Positions 1 to 9,712 are shown, numbered from the stretch's first letter. The stretch is DNA of 64,000 bases from Pseudomonas paraeruginosa PA7 (GCF_000017205.1 NC_009656.1:4902001-4966000); one strand, 5' to 3'. Notes: generated from the sequence alone by a model not told the origin. Translations and numbers: made by a program.

Positions 1-137
1 GCGAACTGGGCATCCTCTGGTCGAGCCCGATCAGCCTGGTGACCTGGGCGCTGGTGGTGGTGATGCTGCTGTTGCCGCTGCTCCGCGCCTGGCGCCGCCG
101 CGCGGCACGACGCGCGACAGGATTGGCCGATGCCTGA
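1..137 (+). CDS. TctA-like transporter subunit, C-terminal end (partial)
   Basis: The open frame enters from the left edge and ends at TGA 135-137. The visible 44 residues are a hydrophobic helix (WALVVVMLLLPLLRAW) followed by an arginine-rich tail, as at the end of a polytopic membrane protein. By position it matches the large TctA-type subunit of a tripartite tricarboxylate transporter, which precedes the AbrB-like gene in P. aeruginosa. That identity rests on synteny, because too little is present for a family call. The next gene starts inside its last codons (8-nt overlap), so the two are translationally coupled. Confidence 0.6.
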   Translation, partial: ELGILWSSPISLVTWALVVVMLLLPLLRAWRRRAARRATGLADA

Positions 138-1167
138 CCGCGCCACCTGGAAGCTGTACTGGGCGACCCCGCTGGTGGGCGCCCTCGGCGGCTGGCTGGC
201 GAGCCTGGTCGGCTGGCCGCTGCCATGGATGATCGGCTCCCTGCTGGCGGTGATGCTGGTGCGCTGCCTGGCCGACCTGCCGCTGGCCGAGGTGCCGGGC
301 GCGCGCAAGTGCGGGCAGTGGATCGTCGGCATCGGCATCGGCCTGCACTTCACACCGGCGGTGATCGAGCAGGTGCTGGCGCACAGCGCGATCATCGTCT
401 TCGGCGCCGTCGCCACCACGCTTTCCAGCGTGCTGGCGATCGTTTTCCTGCGCCGCAGCGGCGAGGACCGCGCCACCGCATTCTTCGCCAGCATGCCCGG
501 CGGTGCCAGCGAGATGGTCAACCTCGGCCAGCGCCACGGCGCGGTGCTCAGCCGCGTCGCCGCGGCGCAGAGCCTGCGCCTGCTGCTGGTGGTGCTGCTG
601 GTGCCGGCGGCGTTCCAGTACCTGCTCGGCGGCGGCCAGCCGGGCCCGCACCAGGCCGCGCCGGTGGACTGGCGCTGGCTGGCCCTGCTGTTCCCGGCCG
701 GGGCGCTGGTCGCGCTGGGCTGGCAGAAGTTGCGCCAACCCAATCCCTGGCTGCTCGGCCCGCTGCTGCTGGCGGCCAGCGTCAGCCTCGGCTTCGACCT
801 GCATATCGGCCTGCCGGCCGGTTCCAGCGGCGTCGGCCAGTGGCTGATCGGCAGCGCCCTGGGCTGTCATTTCAACCGCAGCTTCTTCCGCAGCGCACCG
901 GCCTTCGTCAGTCGCACCCTGGTCTGCACGCTGTGGATGATGCTTGCCGCGGCGCTCACCGCCGAGTTGCTCGGCTGGCTGAGCACCCTCGATCACCAGT
1001 CGCTGATGCTCGGCATGATGCCCGGCGGCATCGCCGAACTGAGCCTGACCGCAGAAGCCCTGCAATTCTCGGTGCCGCTGGTCACCGCCCTGCAGGTGCT
1101 GAGGCTGTTGCTGGTGCTGTTCCTCGCCGAGCCGTGCTTCCGCTACTGGACGAAGCGCGCCGGCTGA
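130..1167 (+). CDS. AbrB-family (ammonia-monooxygenase-like) integral membrane protein
   Basis: 345 residues, almost wholly hydrophobic with about ten membrane segments. The protein is an internal duplication: GWPLPWMIGS with a later ASMPGGASEM in the first half is echoed by NPWLLGPLLL and GMMPGGIAEL in the second. This is the two-repeat AbrB/YdbA-type membrane family, often labelled 'ammonia monooxygenase' or 'AidA' without enzymatic proof; the substrate is unknown. ATG 130 overlaps the upstream TctA-like stop by 8 nt, suggesting an operon and a transport-related role. A strong double hairpin follows its stop. Corresponds to PA0751 by order. Confidence 0.85.
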   Translation: MPDRATWKLYWATPLVGALGGWLASLVGWPLPWMIGSLLAVMLVRCLADLPLAEVPGARKCGQWIVGIGIGLHFTPAVIEQVLAHSAIIVFGAVATTLSSVLAIVFLRRSGEDRATAFFASMPGGASEMVNLGQRHGAVLSRVAAAQSLRLLLVVLLVPAAFQYLLGGGQPGPHQAAPVDWRWLALLFPAGALVALGWQKLRQPNPWLLGPLLLAASVSLGFDLHIGLPAGSSGVGQWLIGSALGCHFNRSFFRSAPAFVSRTLVCTLWMMLAAALTAELLGWLSTLDHQSLMLGMMPGGIAELSLTAEALQFSVPLVTALQVLRLLLVLFLAEPCFRYWTKRAG

Positions 1168-1205
1168 CCGAGCCACGCCGCCACACCGGATGTGTGGCGT
1201 TTTCC

Positions 1206-1230
1206 AGCCCGCCTCGTGCGGGCTTTTTTA
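1206..1230 (+). terminator. Rho-independent terminator after the AbrB-like gene
   Basis: The stem AGCCCGC/GCGGGCT with a short loop is followed directly by TTTTTT. A second GC hairpin (GCCACAC...GTGTGGC, 1180-1198) lies immediately upstream. It separates this operon from the convergent ung gene. Confidence 0.85.
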
Positions 1231-1279
1231 ATCGCGGGAACGGCTGCGGCGGACTGCCGGGCGGCGGCCCCGGCGGGCT

Positions 1280-1975
1280 TCAGAGATCCGGCAGCGACCA
1301 GTCGATCGGCGTCTTGCCGTTCTGTTCGAGGAACTTGTTGGTGCGGCTGAAGTGGCCGTTGCCGAGGAAGCCGCGGTAGGCCGACAGCGGCGACGGATGC
1401 GCCGACTTGAGGATCAGATGGCGCTGCGGGTCGATCAGCTTCTGCTTGCTCTGCGCGTGGCTGCCCCAGAGCAGGAACACCAGGCGCTCGCAACGCTCGT
1501 TGACCACCTCGATGACGCGGTCGGTGAAAGGCTGCCAGCCGGCGTTGGCGTGGGAGCCGGCCTTGGCCTGCTCGACGGTCAGCGAGGTGTTGAGCAGCAG
1601 CACGCCCTGCTCCGCCCAGCGCTGCAGGTAGCCGTTGTTGGGAATCGGGATGTTCAGGTCGCGGTTGAGTTCCTTGTAGATGTTCTGCAAGGACGGCGGC
1701 GTCGGTACCCCGGGCTGCACCGAGAAGCACAGGCCGTGGGCCTGGCCCGGCCCGTGGTAGGGGTCCTGGCCGATGATCACCACCTTGACGTTCTCCAGCG
1801 GCGTGGTGTTCAGCGCGTTGAAGATCAGCGGACCGGGAGGGAAGATCACCTTGCCGGCGGCCTTTTCCTGGCGCAGGAACTCGCCCAGCTGCTTCATGTA
1901 GGGCTTGTCGAATTCCTCGCGCAGCGCTTCCTTCCAGCTCGCCTCGAGCTTGATGCGGTCGTCGTTATCGGTCAT
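1280..1975 (-). CDS. ung: Uracil-DNA glycosylase
   Basis: 231 residues, the normal family-1 UDG length. It removes uracil from DNA to start base-excision repair. The water-activating motif [14 protein letters not shown] and the C-terminal DNA-intercalation motif [13 protein letters not shown] are both intact. The ATG at 1975 is preceded by a GGGGG-rich Shine-Dalgarno; the frame stays open upstream but without a comparable start. It is monocistronic and convergent with the AbrB-like gene. Confidence 0.97.
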
Positions 1976-2073
1976 GGAACCCCCTGTCTCGGTACTGAAA
2001 AAGTCGTCCGGCCTTTTCAGAAGGTCGCCGACAGCCTGTGGCCGCGGAACCGTAGAAAAGCGCGCCGCGCTTG

Positions 2074-2895
2074 TCAATCTCGGGACAGGCGGGCCTCTTC
2101 CACCGGATACTTCACGCACACCCGGTTGCGGTACAGGCACTCGCTGGCCAGCAGGGTGCCGGCCTGGCCCTTTTCCCGGATATCGCGCCAGATCTCGTTG
2201 AGCCTCAACACCGCATCGCCGTCGCGGACAAAGCGCTGGGCCCTCTCGTAGACGTGGTAGCGCACAGGGCGCGGCGCGCTGCACAGCAGTTCGCCTTCCA
2301 ACTGGTGGGCGGCGATATGGAAGCGCAGCTGGAAGCTATCCGCCGTCGGATTGTGCAGCACCAGGTCGATGAAGTTGTAGAAGATCGCCGCGCCCGAGCC
2401 GAACGGCAGGATCCGTCCCTCGTCGGGGAACGGATCGAAGCTGTGGTTGGCCCGCTCCACCACGCGCAGCGGCGAATGCAGGGCCATCCAGTGGATCAGG
2501 TTGCTCAGTTGGCAGATGCCGCCGCCGATTCCGCTGCGCGCCTCGCCGAAGGACAATTCCATGCCTTCGACGAAGCCACGCCGGGCGCTGGGCCGACCGA
2601 CCAGCCGGCAGAACGAGAAGTACTCGCCGGGGCCGATGCGCACGCCGTTCATGCAGTCCACCGCCAGGCGCAGGTTGACCACCTTGTTGCGTTGCAGGGC
2701 GAGGTCGCTGTCGCCGAGGCGCCGAATCAGCTTCGAGGTATGCCTGATGTAGCGGTGCGGCAGGCGCTCGTCGACCAATGGCAGCCGCGCGTAGCGGCGG
2801 CCGCCAAGACGCCAGCGGCAGTGCCGCCAGAGACGCCGTTGCCAGACCCGCAGCCAGTAGAGCCAGGGGTGGTAGAGCGATAGAGGTTTGCGCAT
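2074..2895 (-). CDS. VanW-family protein
   Basis: 273 residues with the VanW-domain signature: [19 protein letters not shown], then [18 protein letters not shown], then [25 protein letters not shown]. VanW proteins occur in some vancomycin-resistance clusters and in many unrelated bacteria; their biochemical role is not established. Start ATG 2895 is favoured by AAGGAT 8 nt upstream; an in-frame start 27 nt earlier lacks a ribosome site. There is no signal peptide. It stands between ung and the AraC-type regulator on the same strand, with about 100 nt to ung. Matches PA0749 by order. Confidence 0.88.
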
Positions 2896-2951
2896 CGACG
2901 ATCCTTGTCGGTCTCGGCCCACTGGCCGGAGACGGCATTATGCCCGGAGTG

Positions 2952-3833
2952 CTAGCCCTGGTGCAGCGCCCGGTAGTGACTGGGCGCCATGCCCACCACC
3001 TTGCGGAACAGCCGCGAGAAGTAATAGGGATCGGCGTAGCCGAGCTGCTCGGCGATCTGCCGCACCTCCAGCGCGCCCTCGTCGAGCAGGCGGCAGGCAT
3101 GGGCCATCTTCATCTGGATGAAGTCCTGGATCGGTGCCTGGCCGGTCAGGGCGCGGTAGGTCTTGGCGAAATGGAAACGCGACAGCTTGAACTGCGCCGC
3201 CAGTTCGTCGAGGTTCAGGCTGTCGTGCAGGTGCGCGCGCATCAGCGCCTGTACCGCGTCGATGTCCAGCACCCGCCCGGACTTCAGGCTGGCCCGCGCC
3301 GGACGCACCGCCAGCGAGGTGAGCAGGCCCTGCAACAGGTGCGCGGCATGGATGAAGTGCGGCAGGCTGAGGCCCTGGCGGCGCAGCGCCAGCAGCGCGT
3401 CAAACTCCGCCAGCAGGCGCGGCTGCATGCCCAGGCGCAGGCGCGGGACGCTGCCCAGCGGGTGCAGGAAGTCCTCCGCCAGGACGCCTTCGAAATGCAC
3501 CCAGTAGATGCTCCATGGCCGCTGCGAGTCGGCGCCGTAGGCATGTTCCAGGCCCTTGGGCAGGACCAGCAGGTCGCCGCCGCCGACCTCGACGCGCTCG
3601 CCGGCGCATTCCAGCCAGCCACGCCCGGCGCGGCAGTAGATCAGCAGATGGTCATCCGGCGTGCGCCGCTGCATGCGGTGGCCATGGGCTTCGGGGTAAT
3701 AGCCCAGGGCCAGTGGATAGCAGGCCTGGCCGAGCGGGTGGCGGGCCAGGGCGCGACGCAGGCGCGGCGGCGTGATGAAACGCACGCCCTGGTTGGGCAG
3801 GGGCCAGGCGGAGGTCTGTACGGAACGCTTCAC
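2952..3833 (-). CDS. AraC/XylS-family transcriptional regulator of the adjacent acyl-CoA operon
   Basis: About 293 residues. An N-terminal AraC-type cupin ([25 protein letters not shown]) is followed by two C-terminal helix-turn-helix units ([20 protein letters not shown] and [20 protein letters not shown]). It is divergent from the aldehyde-dehydrogenase operon and resembles MmsR in organisation, so it probably activates that operon in response to a branched-chain or acyl-CoA-derived metabolite (inference). The start chosen is GTG 3833; no strong ribosome site marks it, and the frame is open far upstream, so the exact N-terminus is uncertain. Confidence 0.88.
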   Translation of the reverse strand: MKRSVQTSAWPLPNQGVRFITPPRLRRALARHPLGQACYPLALGYYPEAHGHRMQRRTPDDHLLIYCRAGRGWLECAGERVEVGGGDLLVLPKGLEHAYGADSQRPWSIYWVHFEGVLAEDFLHPLGSVPRLRLGMQPRLLAEFDALLALRRQGLSLPHFIHAAHLLQGLLTSLAVRPARASLKSGRVLDIDAVQALMRAHLHDSLNLDELAAQFKLSRFHFAKTYRALTGQAPIQDFIQMKMAHACRLLDEGALEVRQIAEQLGYADPYYFSRLFRKVVGMAPSHYRALHQG

Positions 3834-3860
3834 GGCGATGCGACTCGGCAGTCTGAATCC

Positions 3861-3896
3861 CAAGATCGTCCATCCCTTGCGCAAGATCGTCAATCC
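3861..3896. promoter_or_regulatory. Two-copy direct repeat, likely AraC-family operator
   Basis: CAAGATCGTCCATCC (3861-3875) recurs as CAAGATCGTCAATCC (3882-3896), with one mismatch in 15 and a period of 21 bp, i.e. two helical turns. It lies between the divergent regulator and the operon start at 3966. Same-face tandem half-sites of this spacing are typical for AraC/XylS activators. Binding by this regulator is inferred. Confidence 0.65.
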
Positions 3897-3965
3897 ACAG
3901 GCGGCTTGCGGCCGGCTATAACGACTCAAAACAACATCCCGGCCCACCGGGAAGCGGAGGCGACG

Positions 3966-5474
3966 ATGGCCAAGGCAATCCCCCAGCTGATCGACGGCGA
4001 ATGGCGCGGCAGCCGTTCCCGCGAACTGATCGAAGTCACCGATCCGGCGACCCAGGACGTCCTCGCGCTGGCACCGAAGGCCACCGCCGACGAGATCGAG
4101 CAGGCCATCGCCAGCGCCCAGCGCGCCTTCGAGACCTGGCGCGAAGTCCCGGCTTCCGAGCGAGCGCGGTTGATGCTGCGCTACCAGCACCTGCTCAAGG
4201 AACACCACGACGAACTCGGCGAACTGCTGGCCCGCGAGACCGGCAAGAACCTTGCCGATGCCAAGGGCGACGTGTGGCGCGGCATCGAGGTGGTCGAGCA
4301 CGCCGCCAACGTGGCCAGCCTGATGATGGGCGAGACGGTGGAGAACGTCGCCCGCGAGATCGACACCGCCAGTTGGATCCAGCCCCTCGGCGTGTGCGCC
4401 GGGATCACCCCGTTCAATTTCCCGGCGATGATCCCGCTATGGATGTTCCCGCTGGCCATCGCCTGCGGCAACACCTTCGTCCTCAAGCCCTCCGAGCAGG
4501 ATCCGCTGACGCCCAACCGCCTCGCCGAACTGTTCCTCGAGGCCGGCGCGCCGAAGGGCGTGCTGCAGGTGATCCATGGCGGCCGCGAACAGGTCGATGC
4601 CCTGCTCACCCACCCTGACATCCGGGCGATTTCCTTCGTCGGCTCGGTCGCCGTCGGCCAGCACGTGTACCGCACCGGCACTGCGCACCTGAAGCGGGTG
4701 CAGGCCTTCGCCGGGGCGAAGAACCACATGGTGATCCTCCCCGACGCGAACAAGGCCCAGGTCCTCGGCAACCTGGTCGGCGCCAGCTGCGGCGCCGCCG
4801 GCCAGCGCTGCATGGCGATCAGCGCGGCGGTGTTCGTCGGCGCGGCGCGCGAGTGGATTCCCGAGCTGGCCGAGCGGATGGCCGCCCTGCGCCCCGGTCA
4901 CTGGCAGGACCCGGACGCCGCCTATGGTCCGCTGATCAGCCCGCAGGCGCGGCAGCGCGTGCTGCGCCTGATCGCCGAAGGCAAGGCGGAAGGCGCCGAG
5001 TGCCTGCTCGACGGCTCGCAGTGCCAGGTCGAAGGCTATCCCAACGGCAACTGGCTCGGTCCCACCCTGTTCCGCGCAGTGACGCCGAGGATGGGCCTGT
5101 ACCGCGAGGAAATCTTCGGCCCGGTGCTGGCCTGCCTGGAGGTGGATAGCCTGGATGAGGCCATCGCCCTGGTCAACGCCAATCCCTATGGCAACGGCAC
5201 CAGCCTGTTCACCCGCTCCGGCGGCGCCGCTCGGCGCTACCAGCACGCGGTGCAGGTCGGCCAGGTGGGAATCAACGTGCCGATCCCGGTACCGCTGCCG
5301 TTCTTCTCCTTCACCGGCTGGAAGGGCTCCTTCTACGGCGACCTGCACGCCTACGGCAAGCAGGCGGTGCGCTTCTATACCGAGACCAAGACCGTCACCA
5401 GCCGCTGGTTCGACGATGAACCGACGGCCGACGAATCGTCGGCCGGCCCGAACATGACCATCCATCTCAAGTGA
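3966..5474 (+). CDS. CoA-acylating (methylmalonate-semialdehyde type) aldehyde dehydrogenase
   Basis: 502 residues, the usual MmsA length. This family oxidises malonate or methylmalonate semialdehyde with NAD+ and CoA to acetyl- or propionyl-CoA. Substrate-binding motifs [14 protein letters not shown] and VLKPSEQDP are present, with the nucleophile Cys282 in GQRCMA. The general-base Glu of ordinary aldehyde dehydrogenases is replaced by Asn (AGAKNHM), as expected for the CoA-acylating subfamily. ATG 3966 has a GGAGG site. It is the first gene of the operon, and its TGA overlaps a possible GTG of the next gene. Matches PA0747; a paralogue of mmsA. Confidence 0.93.
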   Translation: MAKAIPQLIDGEWRGSRSRELIEVTDPATQDVLALAPKATADEIEQAIASAQRAFETWREVPASERARLMLRYQHLLKEHHDELGELLARETGKNLADAKGDVWRGIEVVEHAANVASLMMGETVENVAREIDTASWIQPLGVCAGITPFNFPAMIPLWMFPLAIACGNTFVLKPSEQDPLTPNRLAELFLEAGAPKGVLQVIHGGREQVDALLTHPDIRAISFVGSVAVGQHVYRTGTAHLKRVQAFAGAKNHMVILPDANKAQVLGNLVGASCGAAGQRCMAISAAVFVGAAREWIPELAERMAALRPGHWQDPDAAYGPLISPQARQRVLRLIAEGKAEGAECLLDGSQCQVEGYPNGNWLGPTLFRAVTPRMGLYREEIFGPVLACLEVDSLDEAIALVNANPYGNGTSLFTRSGGAARRYQHAVQVGQVGINVPIPVPLPFFSFTGWKGSFYGDLHAYGKQAVRFYTETKTVTSRWFDDEPTADESSAGPNMTIHLK

Positions 5475-5485
5475 CCCGAGGACCT

Positions 5486-6649
5486 ATGGATTTCGACCTC
5501 ACCGAAGAACAACGCCTGCTGGTGGAGAGCGCCCGCGCCTTCGCCCGCCACGAACTGGCGCCGAAGGCGGCCGACTGGGACCGCGACCATCACTTCCCGG
5601 TGGACGTCATCCGCGCCGCCGCCGAACAGGGCTACCTCGGCCTGTACATCGCCGAGGAAGACGGCGGCCTGGGCCTGTCGCGGCTGTCCACCTCGCTGAT
5701 CTTCGAGCAACTGGCGGCCGGCTGCGTGGCCACCACCGCCTACATCAGCATCCACAACATGGCCGCCTGGATGCTCGCCTCGTTCGGCGACGCGGCGCTG
5801 AAGGAGGCCTGGCTGCCCGGCCTGATCGGCGGCGAGCTGCTCGCCTCCTACTGCCTCACCGAGCCGGACGCCGGCTCCGACGCCGCGCGCCTGCGCACCC
5901 GCGCCCGCCGCGAGGGCGACGAATACGTGCTCGACGGCAGCAAGTGCTTCATCTCCGGCGCCGGCAGCACCCAGGTGCTGATCGTCATGGCGCGCACCGG
6001 CGAGGACGGCGCCAGGGGCATTTCCTGCTTCCTGGTGCCGGCCGATGCGCCCGGCATCCGCTACGGCCGCAACGAGGACAAGATGGGCTGGCGCGCCCAG
6101 CCGACCCGCACCATCACCTTCGACGGCGTGCGCATCCCCGCCGGCAACCGCATCGGCCCGGAGGGCCAGGGCTTCGTCTATGCCATGAAAGGCCTCGACG
6201 GCGGCCGCCTGAACATCGCCAGTTGTTCCCTGGGCGCCGCCCAGGCGGCGCTGGAGCAGTCGATGCGCTACGTCGAGGAGCGCGAGCAGTTCGGCAAGCC
6301 GCTGGCGACCTTCCAGGCCTTGCAGTTCAAGCTCGCCGACATGCTCACCGAACTCACCGCCAGCCGCCAGATGGTCCGCCTCGGCGCCCATCGGCTGGAC
6401 CGCGGCGACGCCGAGGCGACCCTGTACTGCGCGATGGCCAAGCGCTTCGCCACCGACCGCTGCTTCTATGTCTGCAACGAAGCCTTGCAACTGCACGGCG
6501 GCTACGGCTATCTCAACGATTATCCGCTGGAGCGCTGGGTACGCGACACCCGCGTGCACCAGATCCTCGAAGGCACCAACGAAATCATGCGGGTGATCGT
6601 CGCCCGCCGCCTGCTGGAGCAGGGCGGCATGCTCGATCGCCTGCTGTGA
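5486..6649 (+). CDS. Acyl-CoA dehydrogenase
   Basis: 387 residues, full-length acyl-CoA dehydrogenase: N-terminal helical domain, FAD-contact segment YCLTEPDAGSDAARLRT, and C-terminal LQLHGGYGYLNDYPLERWVRD followed by the catalytic-base segment ILEGTNEIMRVI (Glu in EGTNE). It introduces the alpha-beta double bond into an acyl-CoA; the neighbouring genes suggest isobutyryl-CoA or another short or branched substrate. ATG 5486 is preferred over an upstream GTG at 5471 because it has GAGGA at the right distance. The 11-nt gap to the previous stop indicates one transcript. Matches PA0746. Confidence 0.93.
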   Translation: MDFDLTEEQRLLVESARAFARHELAPKAADWDRDHHFPVDVIRAAAEQGYLGLYIAEEDGGLGLSRLSTSLIFEQLAAGCVATTAYISIHNMAAWMLASFGDAALKEAWLPGLIGGELLASYCLTEPDAGSDAARLRTRARREGDEYVLDGSKCFISGAGSTQVLIVMARTGEDGARGISCFLVPADAPGIRYGRNEDKMGWRAQPTRTITFDGVRIPAGNRIGPEGQGFVYAMKGLDGGRLNIASCSLGAAQAALEQSMRYVEEREQFGKPLATFQALQFKLADMLTELTASRQMVRLGAHRLDRGDAEATLYCAMAKRFATDRCFYVCNEALQLHGGYGYLNDYPLERWVRDTRVHQILEGTNEIMRVIVARRLLEQGGMLDRLL

Positions 6650-6714
6650 ACGCCGCGAACCATCGCATCCGATAGTGCCGGAACGCCCCGGCCCATGATC
6701 CAGTGAGGGACTTC

Positions 6715-7533
6715 ATGAACACTGCCGTCGAACCCTACAAGGCTTCCTCCTTCGACCTGACCCACAAGCTCACCGTGGAGAAGCACGGGCACACCGCGCT
6801 GATCACCATCAACCACCCGCCGGCCAACACCTGGGACCGCGATTCGCTGATCGGCCTGCGCCAACTGATCGAGCACCTCAACCGCGACGACGATATCTAC
6901 GCCCTGGTGGTGACCGGCCAGGGGCCGAAGTTCTTCTCCGCCGGCGCCGACCTGAACATGTTCGCCGACGGCGACAAGGCCCGCGCTCGCGAGATGGCCC
7001 GCCGCTTCGGCGAAGCCTTCGAAGCGTTGCGCGATTTCCGCGGGGTGTCTATCGCGGCGATCAACGGCTACGCCATGGGCGGCGGCCTGGAGTGCGCCCT
7101 CGCCTGCGACATCCGCATCGCCGAGCGCCAGGCGCAGATGGCCTTGCCGGAGGCCGCGGTGGGCCTGCTGCCCTGCGCCGGCGGGACCCAGGCGCTGCCC
7201 TGGCTGGTGGGCGAAGGCTGGGCCAAGCGGATGATCCTCTGCAACGAGCGGGTGGACGCGGAAACCGCCCTGCGCATCGGCCTGGTCGAACAGGTGGTGG
7301 ACAGCGGCGAGGCGCGCGGCGCCGCCCTGCTGCTGGCGGCCAAGGTGGCACGCCAGAGCCCGGTGGCGATCCGTACCATCAAGCCGCTGATCCAGGGCGC
7401 CCGCGAACGCGCGCCGAACGCCTGGCTGCCGGAGGAGCGCGAGCGCTTCGTCGACCTGTTCGACGCCCAGGACACCCGCGAAGGGGTCAACGCCTTCCTC
7501 GAGAAGCGCGATCCCAAGTGGCGCAACTGCTGA
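6715..7533 (+). CDS. dspI: Enoyl-CoA hydratase DspI (biofilm-dispersion signal synthesis)
   Basis: 272-residue crotonase-fold protein with the oxyanion-hole segments GPKFFSAGADLNMF and AINGYAMGGGLECALACDIRIA and the C-terminal helical trimerisation region. By sequence family and position (PA0745) it is DspI, reported as required in P. aeruginosa for making the fatty-acid dispersion messenger cis-2-decenoic acid. That role comes from the literature, not from this sequence. ATG 6715 has GAGGGA upstream. It sits in the middle of the acyl-CoA operon, so its expression is tied to the divergent AraC regulator. Confidence 0.88.
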   Translation: MNTAVEPYKASSFDLTHKLTVEKHGHTALITINHPPANTWDRDSLIGLRQLIEHLNRDDDIYALVVTGQGPKFFSAGADLNMFADGDKARAREMARRFGEAFEALRDFRGVSIAAINGYAMGGGLECALACDIRIAERQAQMALPEAAVGLLPCAGGTQALPWLVGEGWAKRMILCNERVDAETALRIGLVEQVVDSGEARGAALLLAAKVARQSPVAIRTIKPLIQGARERAPNAWLPEERERFVDLFDAQDTREGVNAFLEKRDPKWRNC

Positions 7534-7591
7534 TCCTTCCCATCGAACCCGGCGGGCTGCGCCACAGCCCGCCCGAGCCGAGAGCCCCGAC

Positions 7592-8695
7592 ATGAACGTG
7601 CTTTTCGAAGAACGCCCGAGCCTGCATGGCTTCCGCATCGGCATCGCCACCCTGGATGCGGAAAAGAGCCTGAACGCCCTGTCCCTGCCGATGATCGAGG
7701 CCCTGGCGGCGAAACTCGACGCCTGGGCCGAGGACGCCGGCATCGCCTGCGTGCTGTTGCGCGGCAACGGCGCCAAGGCCTTTTGCGCCGGCGGCGACGT
7801 GCGCAAGCTGGTGGACGCCTGCCGTGAGCAACCCGGCGAGGTACCGGCCCTGGCGCGACGCTTCTTCGCCGATGAATACCGCCTCGACTACCGCATCCAT
7901 ACCTACCCGAAACCCTTCATCTGCTGGGCCCACGGCTATGTGATGGGCGGCGGCATGGGGCTGATGCAGGGTGCCGGGATTCGCATCGTCACCCCGTCCA
8001 GCCGCCTGGCGATGCCGGAAATCGGCATCGGCCTGTACCCGGACGTCGGCGCCAGCTGGTTCCTCGCCCGCCTGCCCGGCAGGCTCGGCCTGTTCCTCGG
8101 CCTGAGCGCGGCACAGATGAACGCCCGCGACGCCCTCGACCTCGACCTGGCCGACCGCTTCCTTCTCGACGACCAGCAGGACGCCCTGCTCGCCGGCCTG
8201 GTGCAGATGAACTGGAACGAGGCGCCCCAGGTGCAACTGCATAGCCTGCTCCGCGCCCTCGAACACGAGGCCCGCAGCGAACTGCCGGAGGCCCAGTTGC
8301 TCCCGCGCCGGCCGCGCCTGGACGCCCTGCTCGACCAGCCGGACCTGGCGAGCGCCTGGCAGGCGCTGGTGGCGCTGCGCGACGACGCCGACCCGCTGCT
8401 TGCGCGTGGCGCGAAGACCCTGGCCGAGGGCTGCCCGATGACCGCACAGCTGGTCTGGCAGCAGATCGCACGGGCGCGCTATCTGTCGCTGGCCGAGGTG
8501 TTCCGCCTGGAATACGCCATGAGCCTGAACTGCACGCGCCATCCGGAATTCGCCGAGGGCGTGCGGGCGCGGCTGATCGACCGCGACAACGCGCCGAAGT
8601 GGCACTGGCCGGAGGTCGGCGCGATCCCCGCGGCGGTGATCGAGGCGCACTTCGAGCCGACCTGGGAAGGCGAACACCCGCTGGCGGAGCTCTGA
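7592..8695 (+). CDS. Enoyl-CoA hydratase/isomerase family protein (3-hydroxyisobutyryl-CoA hydrolase-like)
   Basis: 367 residues, longer than ordinary hydratases and matching the HIBCH-type branch (about 350-390). Crotonase motifs are GNGAKAFCAGGDVRKL and WAHGYVMGGGMGLMQGAGIRIV, then the typical AMPEIGIGLYPDVGASWFLARLPG. HIBCH members hydrolyse 3-hydroxyisobutyryl-CoA in valine breakdown, which fits the flanking dehydrogenases. Substrate is inferred from length and context. Same operon as dspI with a 58-nt spacer. A perfect GC hairpin without a T-run (8706-8734) follows it. Matches PA0744. Confidence 0.88.
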   Translation: MNVLFEERPSLHGFRIGIATLDAEKSLNALSLPMIEALAAKLDAWAEDAGIACVLLRGNGAKAFCAGGDVRKLVDACREQPGEVPALARRFFADEYRLDYRIHTYPKPFICWAHGYVMGGGMGLMQGAGIRIVTPSSRLAMPEIGIGLYPDVGASWFLARLPGRLGLFLGLSAAQMNARDALDLDLADRFLLDDQQDALLAGLVQMNWNEAPQVQLHSLLRALEHEARSELPEAQLLPRRPRLDALLDQPDLASAWQALVALRDDADPLLARGAKTLAEGCPMTAQLVWQQIARARYLSLAEVFRLEYAMSLNCTRHPEFAEGVRARLIDRDNAPKWHWPEVGAIPAAVIEAHFEPTWEGEHPLAEL

Positions 8696-8805
8696 CCCCC
8701 ACGGCGGCCTTCTCCCGCGGGAAGAGGGCCGCCAGTCCCGTGCATAGCGTCTAAGCTGTTTCACAGCATCCCCAAGAGGCCCCGGGCCGCCACAGGAGGA
8801 GCTCC

Positions 8806-9702
8806 ATGAAACAGATCGCCTTCATCGGCCTCGGCCACATGGGCGCGCCGATGGCCGCCAACCTGCTCAAGGCCGGCTACCTGCTGAACGTCTTCGACCT
8901 GGTGCAGAGCGCCGTCGACGGCCTGGTCGCCGCCGGTGCCAGCGCCGCCCGCAGCGCCCGCGACGCGGTGCGGGGCGCCGACGTGGTGATCAGCATGCTG
9001 CCGGCCAGCCAGCATGTGGAAGGTCTGTACCTGGGCGACGACGGGCTGCTCATGCACATTGCCGCCGGCGCCCTGGTGCTGGAGTGCTCGACCATCGCCC
9101 CGGCATCGGCGCGCAAGGTCCACGCCGCCGCCCGCGAACGCGGCCTGGCGATGCTCGACGCGCCGGTGTCCGGCGGCACTGCCGGCGCGGCGGCCGGCAC
9201 CCTGACCTTCATGGTCGGCGGCGACGCCGAAGCCCTGGAAAAGGCCCGGCCGCTGTTCGAGGCCATGGGTCGCAACATCTTCCACGCCGGCCCCGACGGC
9301 GCCGGCCAGGTGGCCAAGGTGTGCAACAACCAGCTCCTCGCGGTGCTGATGATCGGTACCGCCGAAGCCATGGCCCTGGGCGTTGCCAACGGTCTCGAGG
9401 CGAAGGTGCTGGCCGAGATCATGCGCCGCAGCTCCGGCGGCAACTGGGCGCTGGAGGTCTACAACCCCTGGCCGGGGGTGATGGACAATGCCCCGGCGTC
9501 GCGCGACTACAGCGGCGGCTTCATGGCCCAGCTGATGGCCAAGGATCTCGGCCTGGCCCAGGAGGCCGCCCAGGCCAGCGCCAGCAGCACGCCGATGGGC
9601 AGCCTGGCGCTGAGCCTGTACCGCCTGTTGCTGAAGCAGGGCTATGCGGAGCGGGACTTCTCCGTGGTGCAGAAATTGTTCGATCCGACCCAAGGCCAAT
9701 AG
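8806..9702 (+). CDS. NAD-dependent beta-hydroxyacid dehydrogenase (PA0743 type, L-serine dehydrogenase activity)
   Basis: 298 residues of the 3-hydroxyisobutyrate dehydrogenase family: Rossmann motif IGLGHMGAPMAANLLKAG at the N-terminus, substrate loop DAPVSGGTAGA with Ser122, and catalytic GQVAKVCNNQ with Lys171 and Asn175. These positions match the PAO1 protein PA0743, whose structure and NAD+-dependent L-serine (and methyl-serine) oxidation have been described. In this operon it would naturally take 3-hydroxyisobutyrate, so the physiological substrate remains open. ATG 8806 has a strong AGGAGGAG site. Confidence 0.93.
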   Translation: MKQIAFIGLGHMGAPMAANLLKAGYLLNVFDLVQSAVDGLVAAGASAARSARDAVRGADVVISMLPASQHVEGLYLGDDGLLMHIAAGALVLECSTIAPASARKVHAAARERGLAMLDAPVSGGTAGAAAGTLTFMVGGDAEALEKARPLFEAMGRNIFHAGPDGAGQVAKVCNNQLLAVLMIGTAEAMALGVANGLEAKVLAEIMRRSSGGNWALEVYNPWPGVMDNAPASRDYSGGFMAQLMAKDLGLAQEAAQASASSTPMGSLALSLYRLLLKQGYAERDFSVVQKLFDPTQGQ

Positions 9703-9712
9703 ACACCACGGC

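Noticed and set aside
8706..8734. GC hairpin after the hydroxyisobutyryl-CoA hydrolase-like gene as a terminator
   Set aside because: The stem is strong but there is no T tract on either side; it may only stabilise mRNA ends.
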